Part shown: positions 50,144-59,470 of the stretch, piece by piece | Layout of the letters: each line of letters opens with the position of its first letter | Numbering within the stretch: the stretch's first letter is position 1 | Assembly: GCF_000264455.2 (NCBI RefSeq) | Contig: NC_017956.1 | Coordinates: forward strand, 3,206,001-3,270,000 | Length of the DNA: 64,000 nt | Reading direction: 5' to 3' | Origin: Tistrella mobilis KA081020-065 | Lineage (GTDB): Bacteria > Pseudomonadota > Alphaproteobacteria > Tistrellales > Tistrellaceae | Program-made: the position numbers and the translations under genes | Notes under the pieces: generated by a model | Database searches by the model: none | Seen by the model: the letters and a program-made list of their open reading frames with translations, nothing else | Told to the model about the DNA's origin: nothing

Positions 50144-50528
50144 CCGACGGATCATCGGTCCAGGCGCTGCTGCCGTCGCGGGGGGTGAAGAACAGGATGT
50201 CGAGGGCGGGCGTGTGCAGGACCGCGCCGTGGGTCATGGCCCTGGGCACACAGAGGACGTCGCCGGGCCCGACCTCCAGCTGCATGTCTTCCCCACCCGT
50301 GCCGATGGTGCCCGTGCTGATGGTAAAAGTGGCGCGGCCGGCCAGGATCACCAGGATTTCGTCGCCGCCGTCATGGCGTTCCCAGAAGCCTTTCACGCTG
50401 CCTGCATCGATCCGGATCACCCCGGTCATCACCGGCCCGTCGGCCAGATGATGATCGAGCAGACGGAAATCGCCGCCCGGCACCAGTGTCGCGAGTTCCT
50501 GGGCAATCGAGAACACGGCCGGCTTCAT
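50127..50528 (-). CDS. Small cupin-domain protein
   Basis: A 133-residue single-domain cupin. Motif 1 includes WERHDGGDEILVILAGRATFTI (about 49-71, with a His and Glu as potential metal ligands) and motif 2 is VGPGDVLCVPRAMTHGAVLHT (about 87-107, with the second His). Such proteins may be metal-dependent dioxygenases, isomerases or ligand-binding proteins; the substrate cannot be inferred. It is divergent from a TetR gene and the 91-base space between them holds a 32-bp two-fold symmetric element, so it is very probably repressed by that TetR protein. The 3' end overlaps the sigma-factor gene. Confidence 0.85.
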   Translation of the reverse strand: MKPAVFSIAQELATLVPGGDFRLLDHHLADGPVMTGVIRIDAGSVKGFWERHDGGDEILVILAGRATFTISTGTIGTGGEDMQLEVGPGDVLCVPRAMTHGAVLHTPALDILFFTPRDGSSAWTDDPSVTPRH

Positions 50529-50566
50529 CGGAACACCTCGTTCATCGGGGGGCTTGATCGGTCGCC

Positions 50567-50598
50567 TTCAGAATACGAAGATTCCTTCGGTTTCTGAA
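50567..50598. promoter_or_regulatory. 32-bp operator between the cupin and tetR genes
   Basis: The outer arms TTCAGAA (50567-50573) and TTCTGAA (50592-50598) and the inner arms CGAAG (50576-50580) and CTTCG (50585-50589) are perfect mirror images; only the 2-base links and the 4-base centre break symmetry. Position between two divergent genes, one of them tetR, marks it as the likely TetR operator controlling both. Confidence 0.75.
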
Positions 50599-50619
50599 TT
50601 CGCATCCGGAGCCCCGCCG

Positions 50620-51273
50620 ATGCCGCCTGTCCCCCTTGCCACAAGCCCGCGGAAACGGCCGGTTCAGGCCCGATCGCGCGCCACCGTCGAGACGATCCTG
50701 GACGGCGCCGCTCACATTCTGATCCGCGACGGCTTCGACCGTGCCACCACCACTCGCATCGCCGAGGCGGCAGGCGTGGGCATCGGCTCGCTCTATCAGT
50801 ATTTCCCGTCCAAGGAAGCGGTGGTCGCGGCGCTGATCGACCGCCACGCCGCGGCCCTGACCCGGGTGTTCGACGATCTGGCGCCGCGGCTTGCCGGCAG
50901 ACCGCCGGCCGAGGCGGTGGCGATGATCGTCGCGGCCGCGACCGATGCCCACCGGCTGCACCCGGCCCTGCACCGGGTGCTGAACGAACAGGTGCCGCGG
51001 ATCGGCGACATGGCCCGGATCAGGGACGTCTCGGCCACGATCACCAGCCATGTCGCCCGCTGGATCGCCACCCTGCCCCTGGCCCCCGGCCGGGATCCCG
51101 CCATTCTTGCCGTGCTGGTGGAGCGGAGCATCGAGGCCGTCGTCCACGGCGCCCTCGCCGACGGGCATGACCGCCTGCCCCGGGCGCTGCATGACGAACT
51201 GGTCACCATGCTCGCCCGGCATCTGGCGCCGGACACACCCCGACAGGATCAGCGCATCTCGAAAGCTTCCTGA
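50620..51273 (+). CDS. TetR-family transcriptional regulator divergent from the cupin gene
   Basis: A 217-residue repressor. The HTH domain spans about residues 12-60 (RKRPVQARSRATVETILDGAAHILIRDGFDRATTTRIAEAAGVGIGSLYQYFPSKEAVV), typical of TetR proteins with the GSLYQYFPSKE recognition end. The C-terminal part resembles the TetR_C_33-like ligand domain (LHPALHRVLNEQVPRIGDMARI). ATG 50620 has GGAG eight bases ahead; an earlier start at 50554 would place codons over the operator. Its 3' end overlaps the convergent reductase gene by 25 bases. Confidence 0.88.
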   Translation: MPPVPLATSPRKRPVQARSRATVETILDGAAHILIRDGFDRATTTRIAEAAGVGIGSLYQYFPSKEAVVAALIDRHAAALTRVFDDLAPRLAGRPPAEAVAMIVAAATDAHRLHPALHRVLNEQVPRIGDMARIRDVSATITSHVARWIATLPLAPGRDPAILAVLVERSIEAVVHGALADGHDRLPRALHDELVTMLARHLAPDTPRQDQRISKAS

Positions 51274-52577
51274 TGGAAGCGGCCGCGGGCGAGGCCAAGA
51301 CGTTCGAGCCCGCGACGGAGGCTGCGGCCGAACCCGGCCGGACCGCAGAACCAGATCGAAGCCTCGCGCCAGCCCGGCACCAGCCCCGCCAGACGGCCGG
51401 CATCGAGCCGGCCGTCGCGACCGCTGGCCAGGATATGCAGCCGCACACCGGCCGCCGTCGCCAGCGCCTGGAGCCGGGCGACGACATCCGGCGCCGGCGC
51501 CGCCGCGCAATAGACCAGATCGACCGGCCGCCGCTCGGGTGCTGCCGCCAGCGCCTCCAGCCGTGCAAGGAAGGGCGTGATGCCGATACCGCCGGCCACC
51601 CAGAGCTGGGCCGGCTGGTGATCGATGAAGTCGAAGCGGCCATAGGGCCCTTCGACGGTCACCGGATCACCCTGTTTCACCCGGGCCGGCAGGGCCCGGG
51701 TGTGATCCCCCAACGCCTTGACATGGAAGCGCAGCCGCCCGTCGCCCTGCCAGGCGGAGGAAATGGTGAAGGGGTGCGGGCCTTCGGCGGCATCGAAGGT
51801 GACGAAGGCGAACTGCCCCGCCCGATGCCCCGGCCAGCTGCCCGAGAGCGCCAGATCGACCTCCAGCACATGGGTGGCCGGATCATGCGCCAGGCGGGAG
51901 ACCCGGCCGGCCACGCGCCGGCGGATCCCGATCCGGCCGAACAGGGCCAGGAGGGCCGAGACGGTGCCGGCCGCCAGCAGCAGGGCCACCACGATGCCGA
52001 CCGGCTGGACCCACTGATCGAAGGTGAACAGCACCGCGGCATGGAAGACCAGCACCAGATAGGCCAGGGCCAGCAGCCGGTGGACCTGAAAGACCCGGCG
52101 ATAGGGGAAGCGCCGGATCAGCGCCAGCAGGATAAGTGCCGCCGCCGCATAGAAGGCCCATTCGCCGACGCTTTCCGCGAAGCCGCGCCAGCTGCGCAGG
52201 GTCGCCTCCAACGTGCCCGGCTCGACTGGCACCCGGTTGCGCGCCGGCCGGTCGAGCAGCCCCCAGCCCACCGCCCATTTCGGCGCCTGGGCCCACAGCC
52301 AATGGATGACGGCCGCGACCAGCGCCGTGATGCCCAGCCATTTGTGCAGCCGATAGCCCTTGTCGAGCCCGCCGAGCAGGCCTTCAAGGCGCACCGGCCG
52401 CATCGCCAGCACCAGGGCCAGGCTCATCGCACCGATCGCCAGGATGCCGGTGCCCTGCATCATCGCCGGGCGGATGGCGAAAATCTCTGCGGGCGCCTGG
52501 AAGATCTGCCCGGTGGCGAGCCAGAGGCCGGGCAGGACGACAAGGAAGGCAATCAGCAACCGCTTGGGCGCGGACAT
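51249..52577 (-). CDS. Ferric-reductase-like transmembrane flavocytochrome
   Basis: A 442-residue membrane oxidoreductase of the ferric reductase/NADPH-oxidase fold. The N-terminal half has about six helices with heme-ligand candidate histidines (GYRLHKWLGITALVAAVIHWLW, VFQVHRLLALAYLVLVFHAAVLF). The C-terminal half is a ferredoxin-NADP reductase module: FAD motif GPHPFTISSAW (about 272-282), GPYGRFDF, the nucleotide motif VAGGIGITPFLARLEALA (about 335-352) and the ending WFCGPAGFGRSLRRGL. It should pass electrons from NAD(P)H across the inner membrane to ferric iron or a quinone-like acceptor. Transcribed alone after the MarR/FUSC pair on the same strand. Confidence 0.87.
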   Translation of the reverse strand: MSAPKRLLIAFLVVLPGLWLATGQIFQAPAEIFAIRPAMMQGTGILAIGAMSLALVLAMRPVRLEGLLGGLDKGYRLHKWLGITALVAAVIHWLWAQAPKWAVGWGLLDRPARNRVPVEPGTLEATLRSWRGFAESVGEWAFYAAAALILLALIRRFPYRRVFQVHRLLALAYLVLVFHAAVLFTFDQWVQPVGIVVALLLAAGTVSALLALFGRIGIRRRVAGRVSRLAHDPATHVLEVDLALSGSWPGHRAGQFAFVTFDAAEGPHPFTISSAWQGDGRLRFHVKALGDHTRALPARVKQGDPVTVEGPYGRFDFIDHQPAQLWVAGGIGITPFLARLEALAAAPERRPVDLVYCAAAPAPDVVARLQALATAAGVRLHILASGRDGRLDAGRLAGLVPGWREASIWFCGPAGFGRSLRRGLERLGLARGRFHQEAFEMR

Positions 52578-52637
52578 GGGACGGGTACTCCATCAGGCGA
52601 CGTCATCGCTCCTTTTTACGCCGCCTGACTGGGAAAC

Positions 52638-53153
52638 CTACGGGGCACGCATGCGACCCGGTGCCGCATCCCGAAGATTGGCCTCCACCTGCGCCATGAC
52701 CTTGAGCGTGACGGCCAGATCGGCATCGGCAACGCCCCGGAAGATACCCTCGCGCAGCGTGGTCAGGTCACGGCCGAGCCGTTCCGCCAGCTCCCGCCCG
52801 GCCGGCGTCAGGCGGACGAGCCGGGCCCGTCGGTCGTCGCTGTCCTCCACCCGCTCGACATGGCCGTCGGCGACCAGCTGGTCGATCACCCGGACCAGGG
52901 TCGGGCCCTCCAGGTTCATCACCTCGGCCAGCCGGCCCTGACGGGTGCCGTCGCCCAGCCGCGCCAGATAGCGGAGCGGCAAAGCCCTGGCCTCGGACAG
53001 GCCGTGACCGTGCAACGCCTGATCCAGCAGCCGGCGATAGAGCCGGGCAATCAGGACCAGGTGCATGCCGAAGCGCTCCATGCGGCCCGGCCGGCCGAGG
53101 GGGGCGTCGTCGGTGGTGGTGGCGTCGTCAGTGGTTCGGGCGTCGTCCGTCAT
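52638..53153 (-). CDS. MarR-family regulator of the FUSC exporter operon
   Basis: A 171-residue winged-helix regulator. It starts with an acidic repeat (MTDDARTTDDATTTDDAP), encoded by a slippage-prone GTCGTC repeat, then has the MarR fold from about residue 25: LIARLYRRLLDQALHGHGLSEARALPLRYLARLGDG, recognition helix QGRLAEVMNLEGPTLVRVIDQLVADGHVERVEDSDDRRARLVRLTPAGREL. The D-x-R wing (DSDDRRARLVRLT) is clear. Its ATG overlaps the FUSC stop (ATGA), giving the usual exporter-MarR pair in which the regulator responds to an aromatic acid or drug exported by the pump. Confidence 0.9.
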   Translation of the reverse strand: MTDDARTTDDATTTDDAPLGRPGRMERFGMHLVLIARLYRRLLDQALHGHGLSEARALPLRYLARLGDGTRQGRLAEVMNLEGPTLVRVIDQLVADGHVERVEDSDDRRARLVRLTPAGRELAERLGRDLTTLREGIFRGVADADLAVTLKVMAQVEANLRDAAPGRMRAP

Positions 53154-54941
53154 GCCACTCCCTTCCCGACCGGCCCCAGGATCCTGCCGCCCGCCTTCAG
53201 CGCCGCGGCCGCCAGCAGAAGCGACCGGCCGAGATCGGGATCCGCAGCTGCTGCGGACAGGGCCTCCAACGCACGCGCGGTGCCTGCCGGATCCTGGGCG
53301 AAGCCCGCCAGCGCCGCAAGCCCCGGCCGGCCTTCGGGGTGGGCGGCCAGCATCGCCACCGCACGGGCCAGCACCAGGACGGCGAGCGGCCGCCCGGGCA
53401 AGGCCGCCATGCCGCCGGCCCGGCCCAGATGCAGCATCAGCCGCAGAATGCCGCGGGTGCTCCGCGCCGCATGGCGGGCAGCCGCCGCTTCGGTCGCAGG
53501 GCCGGCGATCAGCCGGCGCAGATCGTCGCGCAGCACGGCCGCAACCCGCGCCGCCTGACCCTCGGGCCGGCGCGGCAGGGCGATGCAGGTCCCCGCCACC
53601 AGCGCCGCCCCCAGGATCAGGGCGGCGGAGCCCGCCAGAATCTCGGACGCCCCGGCCGCCGGCATGCCGGCCTGAGAGGCGAGCAGGAAGCACATATTGG
53701 CATCCAGCGCCGGCAGGGCGGTGCGGGTCGAGGCGCGCCCGAGCCCGCCGATCAGGAAGATCGGCGCCATGGTCAGGATCAGCATGGCCGTGCCGTCCAG
53801 ATATGGCTGAACCAGCAAGCGATAGCCGGTCGCGAGCGCGACGCCGCTGACCACCCCCAGGAACATCAGCGGCGCCACCTTTTGCGGCAGCGGCATCGAT
53901 CCCAGCACCATCGAAAAGATGCAGACCCCGAGCGCCGCAAGCTCTGCCGCCGGCCAACCGGTGGCAAGACCTGCGGCACCGGCAAGAAAACTGGCGCCGC
54001 CTGCGACCGCTCCCATGCGCCAGGCCGCCCCGCCAGTCGCGATCGGCGCCGAGTGTGGGGCGGTCGGACGTCAGCCGGGTCGCTTCCGGCGGCGTCCCCT
54101 GGCCGGCCAGTCGCCGACGGGCCACTTCAAGCCGGATCTCTGCTGCATCGGGTCGCGCGCCGTCATCCAGACCAAGGCGTCGGGTTTCTGCTGCCGCCAT
54201 CATGTCGAAGCAGGCGAAGAGCAGCGCATCGACATGGCGGCGCCGGCGATAACCGTCGACCGATCCGGCGGTCACTGGCGCCGTCAGGGCATCGAGCCGG
54301 GTCATCTGTGTAAGCAGGCGATGTTCAGCCGCGGCCACTTCCGCCTCGGGCGCCCGGGCACGGCACAGGCCGGCAAAATCGCGCACACCTCCGACCAGAC
54401 GGTCGAGACCGTCGAGGAAATCCGCATGGCGCGCGGGCGGCGTGAAGAGGCCGGTCACCAGAGTCACCACCACCACACCGATCAGCGTGCATTCCACCCG
54501 CGCCATGGCGAGTGCGATCGACTGATCCGGCGCAAAGAGCGATGGCAGCACCACCACGGCCGCGGTCATGCCGGCCATCAGTGGCGCATAGGACGCCGTG
54601 CCGCGGATCAGCCGCGTGGCACCGGCGCCGGCGGCCATCCAGAACCCGAGAACGACCAGCGTCAGCAGGGGATCCCCCGCAAACGTGACCGCCGCCAGCC
54701 CAAAGCCCGCCCCGATCAGGGTGCCGAGGATGCGAAAGATGCCGCGCTCGATCAGCAGGCCGCGCGCGGACTGGGCGACCACCCAGACCGGCATCGCCGC
54801 CCAATAGGCGTTCTGAACATGCAGCAGGGCGGCGATCGAGAAGGCGATCAGGGCGGCGGCGGCAAGGCGCACCGCCTGGAAGAGCCCGGCCCGATCGAGC
54901 CCGAGCCGCGCCGGCCAGCCGTGAACGGCGAGAGACATCAT
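53150..54941 (-). pseudogene. FUSC-family aromatic-acid/drug exporter, interrupted by a one-base frameshift
   Basis: From ATG 54941 (or 54938) the N-terminal half shows six helices of a FUSC/AaeB-type exporter (LAAAALIAFSIAALLHVQNAYWAAMPVWVVAQ, then VECTLIGVVVVTLVTGLFTP) and reaches GADRDWRG, where the frame is lost. The second membrane domain (AAWRMGAVAGGASFLAGAAGLATGWPAAELAALGVCIFSMVLGSMP to the terminal TGA at 53150) is intact in another frame. One extra G/C in the CCCC run at 54027-54030 restores RDWRGAAWRMGAV. Full length would be about 596 residues. Real inactivation and a homopolymer sequencing error cannot be separated from sequence alone. Confidence 0.82.
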
Positions 54942-54956
54942 GACGAACCCCGATGA

Positions 54957-55010
54957 TGAGCATGGGAGTCAGATTATCATTAGGTAGGTGAGCTATCTTT
55001 ATGCACTTTG
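54957..55010 (-). promoter_or_regulatory. AT-rich promoter/operator region of the FUSC-marR operon
   Basis: A marked AT-rich patch (ATTATCATTAGG, GCTATCTTTATGC) in the 139-base divergent gap between the exporter gene and the DUF72 gene. TAATGAT-type -10 candidates read towards the exporter and a GATA...TATC imperfect symmetry is visible, as expected for a MarR-controlled promoter. No exact operator can be fixed. Confidence 0.35.
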
Positions 55011-55080
55011 CGCAGAGGACACATGCGGGCGATGATGGACACCGCACCCGGGCCTTCCCTCCTTCAACCTGGTGGATCCC

Positions 55081-55875
55081 ATGACCGGCACCATCCGTAT
55101 CGGCATCGGCGGCTGGACCTTCGAGCCCTGGCGCGGCCGCTTCTATCCCGACGGGCTGCCCCATAAGCGCGAGCTGGAATATGCCGCCGGTCGGCTCAGT
55201 TCGATCGAGGTCAACGGCACCTATTACGGCACGCAAAAGCCCGAGACCTTCGCCCGCTGGCGTGACGAGACGCCCGAGGATTTCGTCTTTGCCCTCAAGG
55301 GGCCGCGTTTCACCACGAATCGTCGGGTGCTGGCGGAGGCCGGGGCGTCCGTGGAACGTTTTCTTGAAGGCGCGGTGGTGCTCGGCCCCAAACTGGGCCC
55401 GATCAACTGGCAGTTCATGCCCACCAAGGCCTTCCTGCCCGAGGATTTCGAAGCCTTCCTCGACCTGCTGCCGCCGGAGCGCAACGGCCTGCGCCTCCGC
55501 CATGCAGTGGAGCTTCGCCATCAGAGCTTCGCGGTTCCGGAGCTGATCACCCTGGCCCGGACCCGCGGTGTGGCGATCGTGATCGCGGGCGATTCGGAGC
55601 ATCCGCAGATCGCCGACCCCACCGCCGACTTCGCCTATCTTCGGATCATGGGCACGCACGAGGACGCGGAGACCGGCTATACGCCGGAGGCGCTTGACCT
55701 CTGGGCCACCCGCGCTCGTGCCATCGCCGCCGGGACCACGCCCGAGGGCCTGACGATGGTGGGGCAACCGCCTGCGACGCCCACGCCACGTGACGTCTTC
55801 CTCTATGTCATCTCGGGCTTCAAACCCGCCAATCCGGCAGCCGCCATGGCACTGATCGAGCGGCTGAGCCGCTAG
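55081..55875 (+). CDS. DUF72-family TIM-barrel protein
   Basis: A 264-residue cytosolic DUF72 protein (YecE-like). Family landmarks are IRIGIGGWTFEPWRGRFYPDGLPHKRELEYAAGRLSSIEVNGTYYGTQKPETFARW at the N-terminus, FVFALKGPRFTTNRR, LGPINWQFMPT and VELRHQSFAVPE. DUF72 proteins adopt a TIM-barrel fold and some have been linked to nucleotide or metal-dependent hydrolysis, but the function is not established. ATG 55081 is preceded by GGTGG; a GTG at 55072 is possible. It is divergent from the FUSC operon and its stop overlaps the convergent AlkC-like gene by four bases. Confidence 0.88.
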   Translation: MTGTIRIGIGGWTFEPWRGRFYPDGLPHKRELEYAAGRLSSIEVNGTYYGTQKPETFARWRDETPEDFVFALKGPRFTTNRRVLAEAGASVERFLEGAVVLGPKLGPINWQFMPTKAFLPEDFEAFLDLLPPERNGLRLRHAVELRHQSFAVPELITLARTRGVAIVIAGDSEHPQIADPTADFAYLRIMGTHEDAETGYTPEALDLWATRARAIAAGTTPEGLTMVGQPPATPTPRDVFLYVISGFKPANPAAAMALIERLSR

Positions 55876-56984
55876 CTTCCAAGGTCGAAGCCGGTCACCG
55901 CCAGCACCACCCCATTGACCAGCAGTTCCACCGTATGATGGCCGGGATGATGGCGGCGGGTGGAAAAGTCGCGGATCACCTGGGAGCGGGAGAGTTGCAG
56001 CCGCTCGCCGGGCCCGAGATCGACGGTACGAAGCTTGAAGACCTTGCGGGAAATGCCGGTCGGGCGGACATAGCCGATGGCATAGTCGATCACCAGTCGT
56101 TGGGGCGTTGCCGCGGTGGAGACCAGATCGACGGCAAGGGTGATGCGATCGCCCGGACGGATCCTGGCCGGGGTGATCGCCGCCGCCTCCACCCGCAGCT
56201 CTGCGGGCCGGTCGGCACCGATCAGCGCCAGCGCCCGCGTATCGCCGGCCTTGATCCGGCTGCGCAGACCGTGGCGGATGATCCAGGCGATATGCGGATG
56301 ATCCCGGTCCCAGCCGGCAAGCCGATCCAGCAGCCAGTCGGGATGGTCCTTCGAGACGTCGTTCAGGTGGTTGGCGACCGAGCGGCGGACATAGATCGCG
56401 GGATCGGTCTTCAGCCGGTCGAGGATCGGCCAGGTCAGCGCCGGATCGGCGACCACCGCCTCCAGCCGGAAGGACCAGGGCAGGCGCGGCCTGCCCCCCT
56501 CGCTCGCCAGGCGGCGGACATGTTCGGATGCATCGGCGGTCCAGTCGGTCATCACCCCCAGCACATGGGCCGGGTCGCGGCGGATGAAGGGGCGGATGCC
56601 GAACTCCGACGAGCCGAACCGGGTGAAGAAGGCGAGTGCATCCAGCGCCCGATCCGTGTCGTCGGACGCAAACCGGGCCACCCAGTCGGGCAGGATCAGG
56701 GTCGCGAAGCCCGATCCCATGCGCGGCGCCAGGTCGCGCAGCACATCGAGCGCCCGCTCGACCGGCAGGTCGAGCGCCGCATGCATCGCCCCGCTGACCT
56801 GACCAAGCCGGGCCATCAGGGCCAGATCGTCGAGGTCACGCAGCGCCGCCTCAAGAAAGCACGCGCGATCGAAGGCGGGCGAGAGATCGGCCAGATGACC
56901 GGCGATCGTCTCGATCCGGGCGCGGTCGAAGATTTCTTTGAGGGCAGGCTCTTTGAGGTCAGGTTGGACGGCAGTATCGGTCAT
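55872..56984 (-). CDS. alkC: AlkC-like HEAT-repeat DNA glycosylase for alkylated bases
   Basis: A 370-residue protein of the AlkC branch of HEAT-like DNA glycosylases, which excise 3-methyl-adenine-type lesions. The helical repeat domain (about 10-255) contains the family motifs FTRFGSSEFGIRPFIRRDP, WTADASEHVRRLASEGGRPRLPW and DPAIYVRRSVANHLNDVSKDHPDWLL. The C-terminal immunoglobulin-like domain (about 260-368, AELRVEAAAITPARIRPGDRITLAVDL to HHTVELLVNGVVLAVTGFDL) is also found in AlkC and is thought to contact DNA. A second repair-type gene (YcaQ-like) lies at 24915-26138. Start 56984 gives the usual length. Confidence 0.87.
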   Translation of the reverse strand: MTDTAVQPDLKEPALKEIFDRARIETIAGHLADLSPAFDRACFLEAALRDLDDLALMARLGQVSGAMHAALDLPVERALDVLRDLAPRMGSGFATLILPDWVARFASDDTDRALDALAFFTRFGSSEFGIRPFIRRDPAHVLGVMTDWTADASEHVRRLASEGGRPRLPWSFRLEAVVADPALTWPILDRLKTDPAIYVRRSVANHLNDVSKDHPDWLLDRLAGWDRDHPHIAWIIRHGLRSRIKAGDTRALALIGADRPAELRVEAAAITPARIRPGDRITLAVDLVSTAATPQRLVIDYAIGYVRPTGISRKVFKLRTVDLGPGERLQLSRSQVIRDFSTRRHHPGHHTVELLVNGVVLAVTGFDLGS

Positions 56985-57086
56985 GGCATCCGGGCGCGGT
57001 TCGGTGGTGCTGGAACCGGCATCCTGCCATGGAAGATGACAGAAACCTGTCAGGAGGTTTCGCCTGCGCCGGGCAAACCCCGCGCC

Positions 57087-57683
57087 TCAGGCCGGCATGC
57101 GCTCGCGGATCCGGCAGACCATCAGCAGACCCTCGCCATTGACCCCGCCGGCCTCGGCCAGGCCGCGGCGGTCGATGAGCAGGGCGTCGAGCGGTGCAAG
57201 ATCGACCGTTTCGCCCCGGATCTGCACGCCGACCTGACCGCTGACGCACAGCAGCAGCACGATCTCGGACACCACGGCCAGATCGACGGGGCCGGCGACC
57301 CGCATCCGCTCCATTTCGTGGACGAATCCCGCCCGCCGGGTCATCAGGTTGAGATCGGTGATCGGCCCGTCGATCAGCCGGGCGGTGGTGGGCTGATCGG
57401 CGGGGAAGGCGAAGGGCTCGGCGGCGGGGTCCAGGCTGCAGCTGCCCACCCCTGCCACCGACAGCTCCATCCCCGCGCCCCGGATCACCGCGAGCGACCG
57501 GTCGATGCCGGGGAAGATCGAGAACGGCCCGTCGGTGGCGACGGTCGCCATGCTCAACCGCCAGTCAAAGCCGTCGAGCCCGGCATCGGCGGGCGAGATC
57601 GCGATTTCCACGGTCTCGCCGCCGCCGTTCTTCCAGGGCATGCGCCGATGTCCGGCCGCAGGCAGCAGACGCATCGGGGCCAT
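57087..57683 (-). CDS. hutD: HutD-family cupin protein of histidine utilisation
   Basis: A 198-residue bicupin of the HutD family. The N-terminal motif RLLPAAGHRRMPWKNGGGETVEIAI (about 5-29) and DWRLSMATVATDGPFSIFPGIDRSLAVIRG (about 40-69) are diagnostic. HutD proteins are proposed to bind formiminoglutamate or urocanate and to limit hut over-expression, but no catalytic activity is established. It is the last gene of the hutXWV-H-U-D group, 39 bases after hutU on the same strand. An internal ATG (57674) is an alternative start. No hutC repressor or hutG/hutF/hutI is present in the window. Confidence 0.9.
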   Translation of the reverse strand: MAPMRLLPAAGHRRMPWKNGGGETVEIAISPADAGLDGFDWRLSMATVATDGPFSIFPGIDRSLAVIRGAGMELSVAGVGSCSLDPAAEPFAFPADQPTTARLIDGPITDLNLMTRRAGFVHEMERMRVAGPVDLAVVSEIVLLLCVSGQVGVQIRGETVDLAPLDALLIDRRGLAEAGGVNGEGLLMVCRIRERMPA

Positions 57684-57722
57684 GACCGTTCCTCCGTCTT
57701 GCCCGGCCGCCGACGGCCGGTC

Positions 57723-59396
57723 TCAGTTCCCCAGGATCGCGGGCAGACGCAGCCCCTGTTCGCGGGCGCAGTCGAGCGCGATGTCATAGCCGGCATCGGC
57801 ATGGCGCATCACGCCGGTCGCAGGGTCGTTCCACAGAACCCGCTCCACCCGGCGCGCCGCATCCTCGGTACCGTCACAGACGACGACCATACCCGAATGC
57901 TGCGAAAAGCCCATACCCACGCCGCCGCCATGATGGAGGCTGACCCAGGTGGCGCCGCTCGCGCAGTTGAGCAGGGCATTCAGCAGCGGCCAGTCCGACA
58001 CCGCATCCGAGCCGTCCTTCATCGCCTCGGTCTCGCGGTTGGGGCTGGCGACCGACCCCGAATCCAGATGGTCGCGGCCGATCACCACCGGTGCCTTCAG
58101 CTCGCCCTTCGCGACCATCTCGTTGAAGGCGAGACCAAGACGGTGACGATCGCCCAGGCCGACCCAGCAGATCCGCGCCGGCAGACCCTGGAAGGAGATG
58201 CGCTCCCGCGCCATGTCCAGCCAGCGGTGGAGATGGGCGTTGTCGGGCAGCAGCTCCTTCACCTTGGCATCGGTCTTGTAGATGTCTTCCGGATCGCCGG
58301 AGAGCGCTGCCCAGCGGAACGGGCCGACGCCGCGGCAGAAGAGCGGGCGGATATAGGCCGGCACAAAGCCCGGGAAGGCGAAGGCGTTTTCCAGCCCCTC
58401 ATCCTTCGCGACCTGGCGGATGTTGTTGCCATAGTCGAGGGTCGGCACGCCCTGGTTCCAGAAGTCGAGCATCGCCTGGACATGGACCTTCATCGAGGCC
58501 CGTGCCGCCGCTTCCACCGCCTTGGGGTCGCTCTCGCGCTTCGCCCGCCATTCGGCCATGTTCCAGCCGATCGGCAGATAGCCGTTGATCGGATCATGGG
58601 CCGAGGTCTGGTCGGTGACGATGTCGGGGCGGACGCCGCGGCGGACCAGTTCGGGCAGAATCTCGGCGGCATTGCCGAGCAGACCGACCGATTTCGCCTC
58701 GCCGGCCCCGGTCCAGACCCGAATCATCTCCAGCGCCTCGTCGAGCGATTCCGTCTTCGCATCCAGATAGCGGGTGCGGAGGCGGAAATCGATCGAGTCG
58801 GGGTTGCACTCCACCGCCAGGCAGCAGGCGCCGGCCATCACCGCCGCCAGCGGCTGGGCGCCGCCCATGCCGCCGAGCCCGCCGGTCAGGATCCAGCGGC
58901 CCTGCAGATTGCCGTCATAATGCTGGCGGCCGGCTTCGACGAAGGTCTCGTAGGTGCCCTGAACGATGCCCTGGGTGCCGATATAGATCCAGGATCCGGC
59001 GGTCATCTGGCCGTACATGGCCAGGCCCTTGCGGTCCAGTTCGTTGAAATGGTCCCAGGTCGCCCAATGCGGCACCAGGTTGGAATTGGCGATCAGCACC
59101 CGGGGCGCATCTTTGTGGGTGCGGAACACGCCCACCGGCTTGCCCGACTGGACCAGCAGGGTTTCGTCATCCGAAAGCGTGCGCAGCGTGGCCGCGATCC
59201 GGTCGAAATCCGCCCAGGTGCGGGCGGCGCGGCCGATGCCGCCATAGACCACCAGTTCGTTGGGGTTCTCGGCGACGTCCGGATCGAGGTTGTTCATCAG
59301 CATGCGGAGCGGGGCCTCGGTCAGCCAGCTCCGGGCGCTGATCTCGGGTCCGCGCGGCGCCCTGATCTCGCGGATGTTGTGGCGCGGATTGCTCAT
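57723..59396 (-). CDS. hutU: Urocanate hydratase
   Basis: A 557-residue cytosolic enzyme, the family's normal length, that hydrates urocanate to imidazolone propionate using tightly bound NAD+ as an electrophile. The N-terminal region has [34 protein letters not shown]; the NAD-binding Rossmann motif is [24 protein letters not shown] (about 170-193); [24 protein letters not shown] and DEAL-type helices follow. ATG 59396 ([16 protein letters not shown]) is the family start; a longer reading to 59465 adds an unrelated Pro-rich stretch. Second enzyme of the pathway, downstream of the HutH-like gene with a 74-base gap. Confidence 0.96.
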   Translation of the reverse strand: MSNPRHNIREIRAPRGPEISARSWLTEAPLRMLMNNLDPDVAENPNELVVYGGIGRAARTWADFDRIAATLRTLSDDETLLVQSGKPVGVFRTHKDAPRVLIANSNLVPHWATWDHFNELDRKGLAMYGQMTAGSWIYIGTQGIVQGTYETFVEAGRQHYDGNLQGRWILTGGLGGMGGAQPLAAVMAGACCLAVECNPDSIDFRLRTRYLDAKTESLDEALEMIRVWTGAGEAKSVGLLGNAAEILPELVRRGVRPDIVTDQTSAHDPINGYLPIGWNMAEWRAKRESDPKAVEAAARASMKVHVQAMLDFWNQGVPTLDYGNNIRQVAKDEGLENAFAFPGFVPAYIRPLFCRGVGPFRWAALSGDPEDIYKTDAKVKELLPDNAHLHRWLDMARERISFQGLPARICWVGLGDRHRLGLAFNEMVAKGELKAPVVIGRDHLDSGSVASPNRETEAMKDGSDAVSDWPLLNALLNCASGATWVSLHHGGGVGMGFSQHSGMVVVCDGTEDAARRVERVLWNDPATGVMRHADAGYDIALDCAREQGLRLPAILGN

Positions 59397-59470
59397 CGGA
59401 TGTGCTCCTCGGGCGAAGTGTAGGCCGGGTCGGTCTGGGGGCGGCAGGGGCTGAAAGGCGGACATCGCCG

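Noticed and set aside
52638-54941. One 767-residue fusion of an exporter with a MarR domain
   Set aside because: The middle third of that reading (about residues 310-590) is compositionally nonsensical, while the true second exporter domain is intact in another frame. The fusion is created by a one-base frameshift.
55935-59423. A 1162-codon open reading frame on the plus strand
   Set aside because: It lies opposite alkC, hutD and hutU, whose products are unmistakable. Its translation is compositionally biased (His, Gln, Arg, Gly, Asp) as expected for an antisense frame of GC-rich genes.
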